A stretch of 14,358 nt of DNA from Spirochaetales bacterium. GTDB taxonomy: Bacteria > Spirochaetota > Spirochaetia > DSM-27196 > SKKC01. The DNA is taken from contig SLAN01000135.1 in NCBI GenBank assembly GCA_007126865.1, positions 1-14,358 on the forward strand. Direction: 5' to 3'. Each line of letters begins with the position of its first letter. Positions within the stretch are counted from its first letter, which is position 1. Of this stretch, positions 1-6,958 are shown piece by piece. The notes below the pieces were generated by a model. It was given only the letters and a program-made list of their open reading frames with translations, had not been told where the DNA came from and searched no databases. A program made the translations under genes and the position numbers.

Positions 1-19
1 CAAAAGAAATCTCCTTCAT
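1..19 (-). promoter_or_regulatory. Candidate ribosome binding site and start of the next suf gene (probably sufD), cut by the window edge
   Basis: Reading the minus strand past the sufB stop, an AAGGAG motif lies at 16..11. A TTG at 3..1 follows it at an ideal 7-nt spacing. An alternative ATG lies at 19..17 but has no Shine-Dalgarno motif in front of it. In most suf operons sufD follows sufB, so sufD is the natural guess, but too little sequence is present to show it. An earlier ATG at about 54 runs into an in-frame stop after a dozen codons and is not a credible start. Confidence 0.4.
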
Positions 20-68
20 TGGCGGTCGGGTGACTGTGCAGGTGTACTGCGCATGCCGCTGCCGGATA

Positions 69-1472
69 TCAGCCGACAGAACCTTCCATTTCGAGCTCGA
101 TGAGCCGATTCAGCTCAATCGCATACTCCATCGGCAGCTGCTTCACGAGTGGATCGAGGAACCCGTTGACGATCATCGTACTCGCCTCTTCCTCGTCCAT
201 ACCCCGACTCGTGAGATAGAACAGCTGTTCCTCGGAGATCTTCGATACGCGGGCCTCGTGCTCGATGGAGACATCGTCGCTCTTGATGTCCATGTACGGA
301 TAGGTGTTGCTCTTCGACTGCGGATCGAGAATCAGCGCGTCGCACTCGACATGGCTCTTGATCCCGTGAAGCCCCGGCTCGACCTTGATCTGGCCGCGGT
401 AGCTGGCAGTACCACCGTCCTTGCTGATCGACTTCGAGGTGATGACCGAGCTCGTATTGCTGGCGTTATGTACGCACTTGCCGCCGGTATCCTGCTCCTG
501 GTTCTTTCCGCCGAACGCGATCGACAGAATCTCACCGTGAGCACCCTCCTCCATGAGCCAGACCGAAGGGTACTTCATGGTTCGCTTGCTTCCGAGGTTG
601 CCGTCGACCCACTCGATCGTGGCGTTCCGATACGCCGCCCCACGCTTTGTGACGAGGTTATAAACATCACTCGACCAATTCTGAATCGTCGAATAACGAA
701 CCCGCGCACCTTCGAGGGCGATTATCTCGACGACCGCCGAGTGCAGACTGTCGGTAGCGTAGACCGGGGCAGTACACCCTTCGACATAGTGAACGAAGCT
801 TCCTTCATCGGCAATGATCAGTGTCCGCTCGAACTGTCCGAAACTCTCGGAATTAATGCGAAAGTACGCCTGTAAGGGAACATCCACCTTCACGCCGGGT
901 GGAATATAGACAAAGCTTCCGCCACTCCAGACTGCGCTGTTGAGCGCTGCGAACTTGTTATCGCTGTACGGTATCACGGTTCCGAAGTACTTCTTGACCA
1001 ATTCGGGATAGTGTTCAACCGCGTGCTCCGGTGAGCTGAAGATGACACCCTGCTCCTCGAGCTCCTTGCGGGTGTTGTGGTAAACCATCTCCGAATCGTA
1101 CTGCGCTCCGACACCGGCGAGGTACTTCTGTTCGGCCTCCGGAATGCCGAGCCGGCGATACGTTTCCTTAACCGTTTCGGGCACCTCGTCCCAATCGTTA
1201 TAGCTGCGGTCCGACGAGGTGGCGTAATACACGATTTCGTCGAAATTGATGTCGGAGAGGTCCGCTCCCCAGTTCGGCATCGGTTTCGACTGGAACGCCT
1301 TCAGACTCTGTAACCGGAACTCGGTCATCCAATCCGGTTCGTTCTTGTATCGGCTGATGTCACGCACTACCTGCTCGCTGAGACCCTTTCGCGTCTTGTA
1401 GACGCTCATGTCCGGGTAGGCGAATCCGTATTGGTAGTCTCCGAGTGTTACTGCCTGCTTCTCGCTACTCAT
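69..1472 (-). CDS. sufB: Fe-S cluster assembly scaffold protein SufB
   Basis: SufB is the scaffold subunit of the cytosolic SufBCD complex, which builds Fe-S clusters using SufC ATPase activity. The product is 467 residues, close to the family length. The conserved cysteine in EGCTAPVY (C233) and the cysteine in HVECDAL (C377) match the E. coli SufB residues C254 and C405 implicated in sulfur transfer and cluster assembly. The conserved EHEA acidic/histidine motif lies near 404-407, and the C-terminal SufBD core is intact. The frame is open further upstream to 1550, but the start at 1472 is preferred: a GAGGAGGG Shine-Dalgarno sits about 5 nt before this ATG, and it overlaps the sufC stop by 8 bp in a typical translational-coupling arrangement. 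The upstream extension would lie wholly inside sufC and does not resemble SufB. Confidence 0.97.
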   Translation of the reverse strand: MSSEKQAVTLGDYQYGFAYPDMSVYKTRKGLSEQVVRDISRYKNEPDWMTEFRLQSLKAFQSKPMPNWGADLSDINFDEIVYYATSSDRSYNDWDEVPETVKETYRRLGIPEAEQKYLAGVGAQYDSEMVYHNTRKELEEQGVIFSSPEHAVEHYPELVKKYFGTVIPYSDNKFAALNSAVWSGGSFVYIPPGVKVDVPLQAYFRINSESFGQFERTLIIADEGSFVHYVEGCTAPVYATDSLHSAVVEIIALEGARVRYSTIQNWSSDVYNLVTKRGAAYRNATIEWVDGNLGSKRTMKYPSVWLMEEGAHGEILSIAFGGKNQEQDTGGKCVHNASNTSSVITSKSISKDGGTASYRGQIKVEPGLHGIKSHVECDALILDPQSKSNTYPYMDIKSDDVSIEHEARVSKISEEQLFYLTSRGMDEEEASTMIVNGFLDPLVKQLPMEYAIELNRLIELEMEGSVG

Positions 1473-2232
1473 TGTCGCCCTCCTCGGCAATACCGTACTG
1501 GCTTCGAACCCATTCGTACCCGTTTGCTTCCAGCGATTCGACCAGCTCATGTCCGCCGGACGAAACGATCTTGCCTTCGTACATAATGTGAACGAAATCG
1601 GGTCGAATGTGATCGAGTATTCGCTGATAGTGGGTGATTATCAGCGATCCGAAATCGGTGCCTCGCATTCGATTCACGCCGTCGGCTACGATCTTAAGCG
1701 CGTCGATATCGAGACCACTGTCAGTTTCGTCGAGAATCGCGAACTCCGGCTTCAACAACAGCATCTGAAGCACTTCCATTCGCTTCTTCTCACCGCCGGA
1801 AAACCCCTCATTGAGATACCGGTTTATGAAGTTGCGGTCCATCTTCATGAAGTCGAGCATTTCACGGAACTCTTTGATAAAGCTCGTGGCGTTGAAACTC
1901 TCTTCGCCGAAGCGGATCTCCGCGGCACGCTTCAAGAAGCGGCCCACCGTCACTCCCGGAATCTCCACCGGGTACTGAAACGCCATGAAAAGCCCCAGGC
2001 GAGCGCGTTCATGCGTCTCCAGTTCGAGAATATTCGTTCCGTCGACGAGTATCTCACCACCGGTTACCTCATAGAGCGGATGGCCGAACATAACGTTGCT
2101 CAGCGTGCTCTTTCCGCTGCCGTTCGGTCCCATAAGGGCGTGAATCTCGCCCGACCGCATCGTGAGATCCACTCCGTTGAGAATCGTGGTGTCTTCGATT
2201 TTTGCCTTCAGTCCCTTTATCTCGATCTTCAT
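1465..2232 (-). CDS. sufC: Fe-S cluster assembly ATPase SufC
   Basis: SufC is the ABC-type ATPase that binds SufB and SufD and drives conformational change during cluster assembly; it is a soluble protein, not a transporter. At 255 residues it has the family length. Visible motifs are Walker [10 protein letters not shown] (35-43), the Q-loop Q86 in FQYPVEIPG, the ABC signature FSGGEKKR (144-151), Walker B AILDETD (165-171) with the SufC-typical DSGLDIDAL continuation, and the switch histidine H201 in IITHYQR. The ATG at 2232 follows a purine-rich AGGAA stretch. Its 3' end overlaps sufB, so the two are surely co-transcribed. sufT lies about 200 bp upstream on the same strand, so sufC could also have a promoter of its own. 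Confidence 0.97.
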   Translation of the reverse strand: MKIEIKGLKAKIEDTTILNGVDLTMRSGEIHALMGPNGSGKSTLSNVMFGHPLYEVTGGEILVDGTNILELETHERARLGLFMAFQYPVEIPGVTVGRFLKRAAEIRFGEESFNATSFIKEFREMLDFMKMDRNFINRYLNEGFSGGEKKRMEVLQMLLLKPEFAILDETDSGLDIDALKIVADGVNRMRGTDFGSLIITHYQRILDHIRPDFVHIMYEGKIVSSGGHELVESLEANGYEWVRSQYGIAEEGDNE

Positions 2233-2286
2233 TTCCTGCTTCCTGTCCCTCTATGACGTGTTATATGCCGGATCGTGCAAAGCTCC

Positions 2287-2314
2287 TTCACCATGCCGGC
2301 GCATCGAAGGTGAA
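2287..2314. repeat. Nested inverted repeat (TTCACC ... GGTGAA) upstream of sufC
   Basis: TTCACC (2287-2292) pairs with GGTGAA (2309-2314). An inner ATGC/GCAT pair encloses a CGGC loop (2293-2304), leaving CGAA as a bulge on one side. It starts about 55 bp before the sufC ATG. It could be a protein-binding dyad or a hairpin in the sufT-sufC transcript. No T-run follows on the minus strand, so it is not a classic terminator. The symmetry is read directly; any function is inference. Confidence 0.45.
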
Positions 2315-2385
2315 TGTACTGCTCTACCGCCGCGAAAGGCTTCTACACTGCCGGCCGCCACGGTATCGAGCGACCCTCGGAACTT

Positions 2386-2419
2386 GTCGAACTCTCCTAC
2401 AGGTCGAACTCTCCTACAG
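2386..2419. repeat. Perfect 17-bp tandem duplication in the sufT-sufC gap
   Basis: The unit GTCGAACTCTCCTACAG occurs twice in direct succession (2386-2402 and 2403-2419) with no mismatch. It lies about 20 bp downstream of the sufT stop on the minus strand. Read on that strand, each copy contains a TAGGAGAG segment resembling a ribosome binding site, but no convincing reading frame follows. A recent slippage or duplication event is the simplest explanation. A doubled protein-binding site is possible but unsupported. Confidence 0.9.
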
Positions 2420-2439
2420 GCAATGTATCGCCGCCCGGT

Positions 2440-2742
2440 CTATATCGGGAACCCGAGCTCTAACCGGGCCTCTTCGCTCATGAAGTCAAGGCTCCACGGC
2501 GGATTCCAGACCAGGTTACACACGACATTATCGATTCCTGTAGCCTGTTGAACTGCAACGGTCATGTCACGCTCGATCACATCCGCCAGCGGACACCCCG
2601 GTGAAGTCAACGTATAGTCGATTTCAATCTTGTCCTCAGCCGGTTCCACCCGGTATACAAGGCCGACATCTACGATGTTCAGACCTATTTCCGGGTCGAT
2701 CACGCCTTTCAGTGCATCAAGCACCTCACCTTTCGAGTGCAC
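2440..2742 (-). CDS. sufT: SufT-like DUF59 (MIP18 family) Fe-S assembly/carrier protein
   Basis: This 100-residue protein of the MIP18/DUF59 family is associated with Fe-S protein maturation; SufT in staphylococci and eukaryotic CIA2/MIP18 belong to it. Diagnostic blocks are the DPEIGLNIVDVGLVY segment (16-30), SPGCPLAD with the conserved reactive cysteine C50 (47-54), and the C-terminal WNPPW motif (79-83) followed by a short helix. The start is GTG at 2742, supported by a strong GGGAGGAG Shine-Dalgarno at 2756..2749 with 6-nt spacing. It is the first gene of the suf unit, ahead of sufC and sufB and divergent from an NAD(P)H oxidoreductase. Phenylacetate PaaD is a related family, but the suf context makes a SufT role much more likely. 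The exact biochemical step of SufT proteins is not settled. Confidence 0.9.
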   Translation of the reverse strand: MHSKGEVLDALKGVIDPEIGLNIVDVGLVYRVEPAEDKIEIDYTLTSPGCPLADVIERDMTVAVQQATGIDNVVCNLVWNPPWSLDFMSEEARLELGFPI

Positions 2743-2792
2743 TACAAACTCCTCCCGAACCGCCGGTCAAACGAACGATTCGACGACGCAAC

Positions 2793-2807
2793 GGAAAGTT
2801 TTTTTCC
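2793..2807. repeat. Small dyad GGAAA-N5-TTTCC at the expected suf transcription start
   Basis: GGAAA (2793-2797) and TTTCC (2803-2807) form a 15-bp dyad around a run of seven Ts on the plus strand. It falls where transcription from the promoter proposed at 2814-2842 would begin, between that promoter and the sufT GTG. This is a typical repressor-operator position, but it is short and A/T-rich, so chance is quite possible. Confidence 0.3.
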
Positions 2808-2813
2808 ATTGTC

Positions 2814-2842
2814 AATATAGCAAGTCATCCCCGCTTTGAAAA
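2814..2842 (-). promoter_or_regulatory. Putative sigma70-like promoter of the sufT-sufC-sufB operon
   Basis: On the minus strand, TTTTCA (2842..2837) is followed after 17 nt by TATATT (2819..2814), matching TTGACA and TATAAT at 4 and 5 of 6 positions. The predicted start near 2807 gives a leader of about 65 nt to the sufT GTG. The -35 box lies inside a CCCC/CTTT...AAAG/GGGG dyad at 2829-2847, where a repressor could bind. A consensus TTGACA also occurs at 2815..2810 but has no usable -10 at the right distance. Confidence 0.4.
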
Positions 2843-2847
2843 GGGGG
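2829..2847. repeat. Operator-like dyad overlapping the -35 of the putative suf promoter
   Basis: CCCC (2829-2832) and CTTT (2834-2837) mirror AAAG (2840-2843) and GGGG (2844-2847), with a single unpaired G and a two-base centre. The centre is too tight for an RNA hairpin, so a DNA-level dyad for a dimeric regulator is more natural. suf operons are commonly controlled by Fe-S- or iron-sensing regulators. No known consensus (IscR, Fur, SufR) is matched convincingly. Confidence 0.35.
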
Positions 2848-3012
2848 TAACACCTTTTTCGGGCACAAAATCCGCATCTCGAGGGGTGGGGCTCAACGGA
2901 CATCTGGAACGCCGTTCGCGCTACCACGGTGCCTCTCGTGCCGGATGTGCCGCACCCACTTCCACGCGCGACAGTTGACGCGAACCACAGCCCGCCGTAG
3001 CCTCTACCGGAA

Positions 3013-3606
3013 ATGAACAGCCTGATCGTCCTTTGCAATCCGGAACCGAAAAGCCTGAACGCCGCGGCTGCAACCTCGATCGCCGAGGCATTTCGTTCGG
3101 CGGGCCATAGCACTCGATTGCTCGATCTCTATCGGATCGAGTTCTCGCCGATCCTGACGGCCGACGAAGTAAACCGTCGCTTCAGTTTCGATGAAATTGT
3201 ACAGGAGCACGCGCACTTCGTCACCACCGCCGACTCGCTCGTTTTCGTACATCCGGACTGGTGGGGTGCGATGCCGGCACTCCTGAAGGGGTGGATCGAC
3301 CGCGTCTTTCGTCCCGGCGTGGCCTACGAGTACGAAGGTCCGGAGTTTGGAACAAAATCGAGAGTTCCCCTGATGAGCGGTAAATCGGCGAGCGTCTGTA
3401 TAACAAGCGATCAACCGCTGCCCCCGGATGGACACCCGATCGAACGCATATGGACCGAACACATCCTTGCCTTCTGTGGCATCACCCGACCGGTCTGCCA
3501 TATACTTGGAGATATCCGAAACACTACGTACCGCCAGCGCCGGCGCTGGATCCGAGAGATTTCGAGAGAGTGCGTAGCAACCGCGGACCGAACGGAGTTT
3601 CGCTGA
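3013..3606 (+). CDS. Flavodoxin-fold NAD(P)H-dependent oxidoreductase (NQO1/KefF/MdaB-like)
   Basis: This 197-residue protein belongs to the Flavodoxin_2 family, FMN/FAD enzymes that transfer two electrons from NAD(P)H to quinones or other acceptors. Evidence is the N-terminal beta strand and phosphate-binding region with LIVLCNPEPKSLN (4-16), and the family hallmark HPDWWGAMPALLKGWIDRVF (80-99) followed by PGVAYEY. The C-terminal region is more diverged, so substrate and quinone specificity cannot be read. The ATG at 3013 has almost no Shine-Dalgarno, only a GGAA directly before it. A loose TTGACG/TAGCCT pair (2975-2980 and 2998-3003) ends 9 nt before the ATG, hinting at a nearly leaderless transcript. 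It is divergent from sufT and followed 46 bp later by sixA on the same strand. A link to oxidative stress, shared with suf, is only suggested by position. Confidence 0.9.
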   Translation: MNSLIVLCNPEPKSLNAAAATSIAEAFRSAGHSTRLLDLYRIEFSPILTADEVNRRFSFDEIVQEHAHFVTTADSLVFVHPDWWGAMPALLKGWIDRVFRPGVAYEYEGPEFGTKSRVPLMSGKSASVCITSDQPLPPDGHPIERIWTEHILAFCGITRPVCHILGDIRNTTYRQRRRWIREISRECVATADRTEFR

Positions 3607-3652
3607 GATCGGCGGTAACAGGCAAATCGCAACACGCTTACAGGAGCGAAGT

Positions 3653-4126
3653 ATGCAACTATACGTGATTCGGCACGCGAAAGCAAAAGCGGCCGGAGAT
3701 GAACAGGCGGATATTGAGCGGGAACTGACCGGGAAAGGGAAGAATTCCGCTCGACAGCTCGCAGCGAAGCTACGCGAGCTACAGGCAGTTCCGGCGATGA
3801 TTCTCTGTTCGCCTGCTGTGCGTGCTCGCCAAACGTGCGGCATTCTCACAATGGCCTCGGATTATCTCGGTCACCTTACCTACTGCCCCGAGCTCTTCGA
3901 TGCCGACGCCGAGGAGTACTTCTCCATTCTCGCCCAATACGGTGGGAGTGCCGACCCGCTCGCCGTAGTAGCGCACAATCCGGCAATCGAGGAATTCCTC
4001 AGAACCCTGACGGGCAACGAGCATCGGATGAAGACCGCCAACGCGGCGATACTCGACTGTGACTGTGCTCGCTGGGATCAACTGAAAGATGCCTCGGTGC
4101 ATGTACGGACGATAGTCGCTCCGTAA
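3653..4126 (+). CDS. sixA: SixA-type phosphohistidine phosphatase
   Basis: This is a 157-residue short member of the histidine phosphatase (phosphoglycerate mutase-like) superfamily. SixA removes phosphate from phosphohistidine, classically on Hpt domains such as that of ArcB and on the nitrogen-PTS carrier NPr. The N-terminal RHA motif (7-9) supplies the catalytic H8. RELTGKG (23-29) and SPAVRARQT (53-61) carry phosphate-binding arginines. VAHNP (106-110) supplies the second catalytic histidine H108, and the MKTANAAIL segment (126-134) is typical of SixA proteins. A clear AGGAG lies about 8 nt before the ATG. It probably shares a transcript with the preceding oxidoreductase (46-bp gap). Its substrate here is unknown; an Hpt domain is encoded 8 kb away in the same window. 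A general phosphomonoesterase is the main alternative. Confidence 0.9.
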   Translation: MQLYVIRHAKAKAAGDEQADIERELTGKGKNSARQLAAKLRELQAVPAMILCSPAVRARQTCGILTMASDYLGHLTYCPELFDADAEEYFSILAQYGGSADPLAVVAHNPAIEEFLRTLTGNEHRMKTANAAILDCDCARWDQLKDASVHVRTIVAP

Positions 4127-4187
4127 TCGGGCACCTCAACGCGTGCCCCGGTTCCGGCCGAAATCGGGCGCCTCAACGCGTGCCCCG
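4125..4187. repeat. Two near-identical 26-bp hairpin repeats between convergent genes, possible bidirectional terminator or REP-like element
   Basis: The 26-bp unit starts AATCGGGC, continues with A or G, then CCTCAACGC, and ends GTGCCCCG. It occurs at 4125-4150 and 4162-4187, a 37-bp period, with one difference. Each copy folds as GGGCAC (or GGGCGC) against GTGCCC with a CTCAACGC loop. The single A-to-G change leaves a pairing-compatible G-U on the plus-strand RNA. The first copy begins on the last two bases of the sixA stop codon and the array ends about 30 bp before the stop of the convergent acetyltransferase. No T-run follows either stem, so intrinsic termination is uncertain; 3'-end protection or a REP-type element also fits. 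Confidence 0.75.
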
Positions 4188-4216
4188 TCTCCCGTATGCG
4201 GCTATCCCGGGTGTTG

Positions 4217-4687
4217 CTATGAGCTCTCCGCCTGCGATGACACCGACTCGGCGAGCGCGAGGCGGTATACGGCCTCTTCGCCGATATGCTCGCCGGTAGG
4301 GGTAAATCCGAGATTAAGAAAAAGTCGTGCCGCGTGATCGTTCCGCTGGGGAAAGCTGAGATAGAGCGCCGGACAGCTGAAACGGGTCCGCAACCGCTCG
4401 ATCAGCTGCTCCATTGCTCGTCGTGCATACCCCTTCCCCTGATATCGATGGTCGACCATGAGCCGAAGCAACCAGTATCGTCCATCCTCATCGTCGAGTC
4501 CGAACATCAGAAAGCCGACCATCGTATCGTCGTCGTAGATTGCCAGCGGTGTTACCTCGTGGTCGACCTGCGCCTGAGCAAGCGAATAGACATTCGATGC
4601 AACCAGCCCGGCCTGGTCTTCCCGAACTCGTAAGTTGATGCATTCGTCGAAGTTTTCGTGCGTTAGGTCTCTCAGGCTCACCGACAT
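4217..4687 (-). CDS. GNAT-family N-acetyltransferase, polyamine (BltD/SpeG-like) type
   Basis: This 156-residue single-domain acetyl-CoA-dependent N-acetyltransferase has the acetyl-CoA-binding motif A at LRLMVDHRYQGKGYAR (74-89), containing the Q/R-x-x-G-x-G/A loop. Motif B, ARLFLNLGF (120-128), is followed by a terminal strand. The N-terminal segment from V21 to A38, with QAGLVASNVYSLAQA, resembles Bacillus BltD-type spermine/spermidine acetyltransferases, so a polyamine or other amine is the best substrate guess; family membership is much surer than substrate. The ATG at 4687 has no Shine-Dalgarno, and a -10-like TAAGAT ends only 9 nt upstream. It is convergent with sixA across the paired hairpins and divergent from aarF. 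The last dozen residues, rich in Ser/Glu/Ala, lie beyond the fold and are probably disordered. Confidence 0.88.
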   Translation of the reverse strand: MSVSLRDLTHENFDECINLRVREDQAGLVASNVYSLAQAQVDHEVTPLAIYDDDTMVGFLMFGLDDEDGRYWLLRLMVDHRYQGKGYARRAMEQLIERLRTRFSCPALYLSFPQRNDHAARLFLNLGFTPTGEHIGEEAVYRLALAESVSSQAESS

Positions 4688-4696
4688 AGTGGAGAG

Positions 4697-4726
4697 ATCT
4701 TACCGCACGCCGGAGTTCACAGGCAA
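4697..4726 (-). promoter_or_regulatory. Putative promoter of the GNAT acetyltransferase gene
   Basis: Minus-strand TTGCCT (4726..4721) and TAAGAT (4702..4697) are separated by 18 nt, each matching consensus at 4 of 6 positions. The predicted start lies only two or three bases before the ATG at 4687, implying a leaderless or nearly leaderless mRNA. This agrees with the absence of a Shine-Dalgarno motif there. Confidence 0.4.
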
Positions 4727-4804
4727 GCGGATGGTTCGTACGAAATATGTGCATTATGGTGTGCATGAATCGCGGAATCGATTATGCTTTGAGGCGCAGT
4801 TGCT

Positions 4805-6508
4805 TTGTTAAGACGCAAACGTTTCATACGACGAACCATACGACACAGCCGGCGATTTCAGGAAATCGTCGGCATTCTCGTTCGATACGGCTTCGCCGAC
4901 TGGCTGTCGGCGCTGAAGCTGGACCGGCGGTTCCGGTTTGTGCGCCGGCTCCTTTCGAGCCGAAGCGTGGAAATGCCGGTCGGTGCATCACGCTGGCAGC
5001 TGATTCGCATGGCGTTCGAGGAGCTCGGGCCCACCTTCATCAAATTCGGTCAGCTACTCAGCAATCGGAGTGACATGCTGCCGGCTGAGCTTCTCGCCGA
5101 GCTGGAGCAGCTTCAGGACCATGTCCCGCCGTTTCGTTTCGATGAAGTCCGCCGGATCATCACCCGTGACCTCGGGCAACCGATTGAAGAGCTGTTCGCG
5201 ACGTTCGAGGAGAGTCCGGTGGCGAGCGCCAGTGTCGCTCAGGTGCACCGGGCCCGGTTGAAAAACGGTAAGAACGTTGCGGTGAAGGTCCAACGGCCTC
5301 GATTGCGCGAGATCGTCGAGGTCGATCTCGACATAATCGCCGCCTTTGCCCGGCTCGCCGAAACGTACGTGCCGTCATGGCGCTTCTTTAATCCGAGTGG
5401 TTTCGTCGAAGAGTTTCGGGAACGGTTGAATGGCGAGCTCGATTTTAATCAGGAAGCGCGCAATATCCGGCGCTTCGCCGCAATCTTTCGCAATAATCGC
5501 GACGTGCGCGTTCCGGAGATCTACAGTGAGTTTTGCAGCCGTCGCGTAGTCACCATGGAATACATCACCGGAACCCGTATGAGTGAGGTGTTGCGCGACC
5601 GTTCCCGACGATTCGATCGAAAAGCGCTCGCCCGGCGGGCCGGCGAGCTCATGCTCGATCAGGTTTACCTCCACGGGTTTTTCCACGGGGACCCTCATCC
5701 CGGCAACCTCATGGTCCTGCCTGACGGCGTTATCTGCTTTCTGGACTTCGGGATGATGGGCACACTTCGTCCTCGCGAACGTGAGGCGCTCACCGAGTCG
5801 ATTCTCGGTCTCGTCGATCGCGACCCCGTTCGCGTAACCGACGCCGTGCTCGTACTCACCGAAGAAGCGGGGCCGGTGAACCGCGAGAGGCTCGAAGATG
5901 CAGTCTTCGACCTTATCGACCAGTATGCGGATGCGACGCTCGGGGACCTCGATATGGGCGACCTCTTTCAGGAGCTCGTTCAGATCGCACTCCATCATAA
6001 CCTCCGTATGCCCACCCGCATGTTGGTCATGATCAAGGCAACCGTCATCGTCGAAGGGGTCGGCTACAATCTCGACCCGGACTTTCAGCTTCTCTCTCTC
6101 TTACAGAAGTTCACCACCAAGATCATCCGGGATCGATTCCATCCGAAGCGACTCGGGAAGGACGCGGCAGCCGGTTCGATCGATATGCTGGAGCTCCTCC
6201 GCGGCTTACCCCGCGACGGCCGGGAGCTCATTTCACAGCTGAAAGGCGGCGAGCTGACGCTGAACATGCACCTTACCGGTACCGAACCGCTTCGCAAGAC
6301 GCTGGACAACGTCAGTTATCGAATCGTGTTCGGATTCGTTCTTGCCGCGCTCATGATCGCCTCGGCGCTCATAGTGCATGCCGGACTGCCTCCGCTCTGG
6401 AACAACATTCCGATATTCGGCTTATCCGGATTCGTTATCACCGGTGTGCTCGGCCTCGGGTTCATCCTGCGGATCGTCACACGGGTATTCCGGCGACCGG
6501 AACACTGA
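4805..6508 (+). CDS. aarF: ABC1/AarF/UbiB-family atypical protein kinase-like ATPase with C-terminal membrane anchor
   Basis: This 567-residue member of the UbiB/ADCK family comprises atypical kinase-like ATPases that support isoprenoid-quinone synthesis or lipid homeostasis. Hallmarks are the KxGQ motif at KFGQ (80-83) in its N-terminal extension, the alanine-rich nucleotide loop ASASVAQVH (140-148), the ATP-contacting lysine K161, the catalytic-loop HGDPHPGN (294-301), and the metal-binding DFG (314-316). Two hydrophobic segments near 500-522 and 532-557 form a membrane hairpin with a basic tail, as usual for the family. The start is TTG at 4805: an in-frame stop lies at 4790-4792, no ATG or GTG precedes the conserved region, and GAGG at 4791-4794 is 10 nt away. 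The gene is divergent from the acetyltransferase and convergent with the response regulator, so it is probably monocistronic. No quinone-synthesis gene is visible nearby. Confidence 0.93.
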   Translation: MLRRKRFIRRTIRHSRRFQEIVGILVRYGFADWLSALKLDRRFRFVRRLLSSRSVEMPVGASRWQLIRMAFEELGPTFIKFGQLLSNRSDMLPAELLAELEQLQDHVPPFRFDEVRRIITRDLGQPIEELFATFEESPVASASVAQVHRARLKNGKNVAVKVQRPRLREIVEVDLDIIAAFARLAETYVPSWRFFNPSGFVEEFRERLNGELDFNQEARNIRRFAAIFRNNRDVRVPEIYSEFCSRRVVTMEYITGTRMSEVLRDRSRRFDRKALARRAGELMLDQVYLHGFFHGDPHPGNLMVLPDGVICFLDFGMMGTLRPREREALTESILGLVDRDPVRVTDAVLVLTEEAGPVNRERLEDAVFDLIDQYADATLGDLDMGDLFQELVQIALHHNLRMPTRMLVMIKATVIVEGVGYNLDPDFQLLSLLQKFTTKIIRDRFHPKRLGKDAAAGSIDMLELLRGLPRDGRELISQLKGGELTLNMHLTGTEPLRKTLDNVSYRIVFGFVLAALMIASALIVHAGLPPLWNNIPIFGLSGFVITGVLGLGFILRIVTRVFRRPEH

Positions 6509-6545
6509 TCGAACTCGTATGACTTCTCCCGGTTGCCCGATACCG

Positions 6546-6911
6546 TTAACCGACCAGCTTCCGTACGACACCGAGCAGCTTGTCCGCATCGAACGGCTTC
6601 ACGATCCAGCCGGTCGCTCCGGCTTCCTTTCCTTCGGCCATCTTCGAGTCTTGACTCTCGGTAGTCAGAACGACAATCGGAGTGAATCGGTGTTCGCTAT
6701 GCGCACGCACACGACGAACCAGCTCGATTCCGTCCATGTTCGGCATGTTCACGTCGGTTAAAACGAGATCGAAGGGGCCGTCGTCGAGCCGCCGTTCACC
6801 GATGTTCCCATCCTCGGCTTCCGCCACATCATAACCGGCCTGCGACAGGATGTAGCTCACACTCTGTCGAATGGCCGCCGAGTCATCTACAACCAGTACT
6901 CTCTTTCCCAT
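6546..6911 (-). CDS. CheY-like single-domain response regulator
   Basis: This 121-residue protein is made only of a receiver domain, with no output domain. Acidic pocket D9/D10 (VVDDS), phosphoacceptor D53 (LTDVNMPNMDG), switch threonine at 83/84 (VLTTES) and the conserved lysine K105 in GWIVKPF are all present, so it should be phosphorylatable. The ATG at 6911 is chosen because GGAGGT precedes it by 10 nt; a TTG six codons further upstream lies inside that Shine-Dalgarno region. Single-domain regulators of this type act in chemotaxis or as phosphorelay intermediates. No che gene or histidine kinase is in the window, so the partner is unknown. It lies about 47 bp downstream of pepD on the same strand and may be read from the same transcript. 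It is convergent with aarF across only 37 bp. Confidence 0.92.
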   Translation of the reverse strand: MGKRVLVVDDSAAIRQSVSYILSQAGYDVAEAEDGNIGERRLDDGPFDLVLTDVNMPNMDGIELVRRVRAHSEHRFTPIVVLTTESQDSKMAEGKEAGATGWIVKPFDADKLLGVVRKLVG

Positions 6912-6958
6912 AAAAGAACCGACCTCCAATCGATCTCTCCACTCAGACGGTAGCGGGG

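Noticed and set aside
30..875. 281-codon open frame on the plus strand antisense to sufB
   Set aside because: It lies wholly opposite a well-conserved gene, has no recognisable domain, and long antisense frames are expected in GC-rich coding DNA.
1549..2256. 235-codon open frame on the plus strand opposite sufC
   Set aside because: It mirrors the codon structure of sufC and has no family resemblance or credible start signal.
2254..2280. sufC promoter suggested by TATAAC on the minus strand
   Set aside because: TTGCAC is only 9 nt away and nothing resembling a -35 lies at 16-18 nt, so it is not supported.
2251..2361. Possible 36-codon gene (GTG start) between sufT and sufC
   Set aside because: No Shine-Dalgarno at a usable distance, no recognisable sequence, and third-position base use unlike the neighbouring genes.
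3004..3849. 281-codon minus-strand frame opposite the oxidoreductase and sixA
   Set aside because: It spans two real plus-strand genes and their gap; its composition (Arg/Ser/Cys rich) is that of a shadow frame.
6488..6502. Perfect 6-bp stem TTCCGG-CGA-CCGGAA at the end of aarF as a terminator
   Set aside because: It lies inside the coding sequence and is not followed by a T-run on either strand; it may be a codon-level coincidence.
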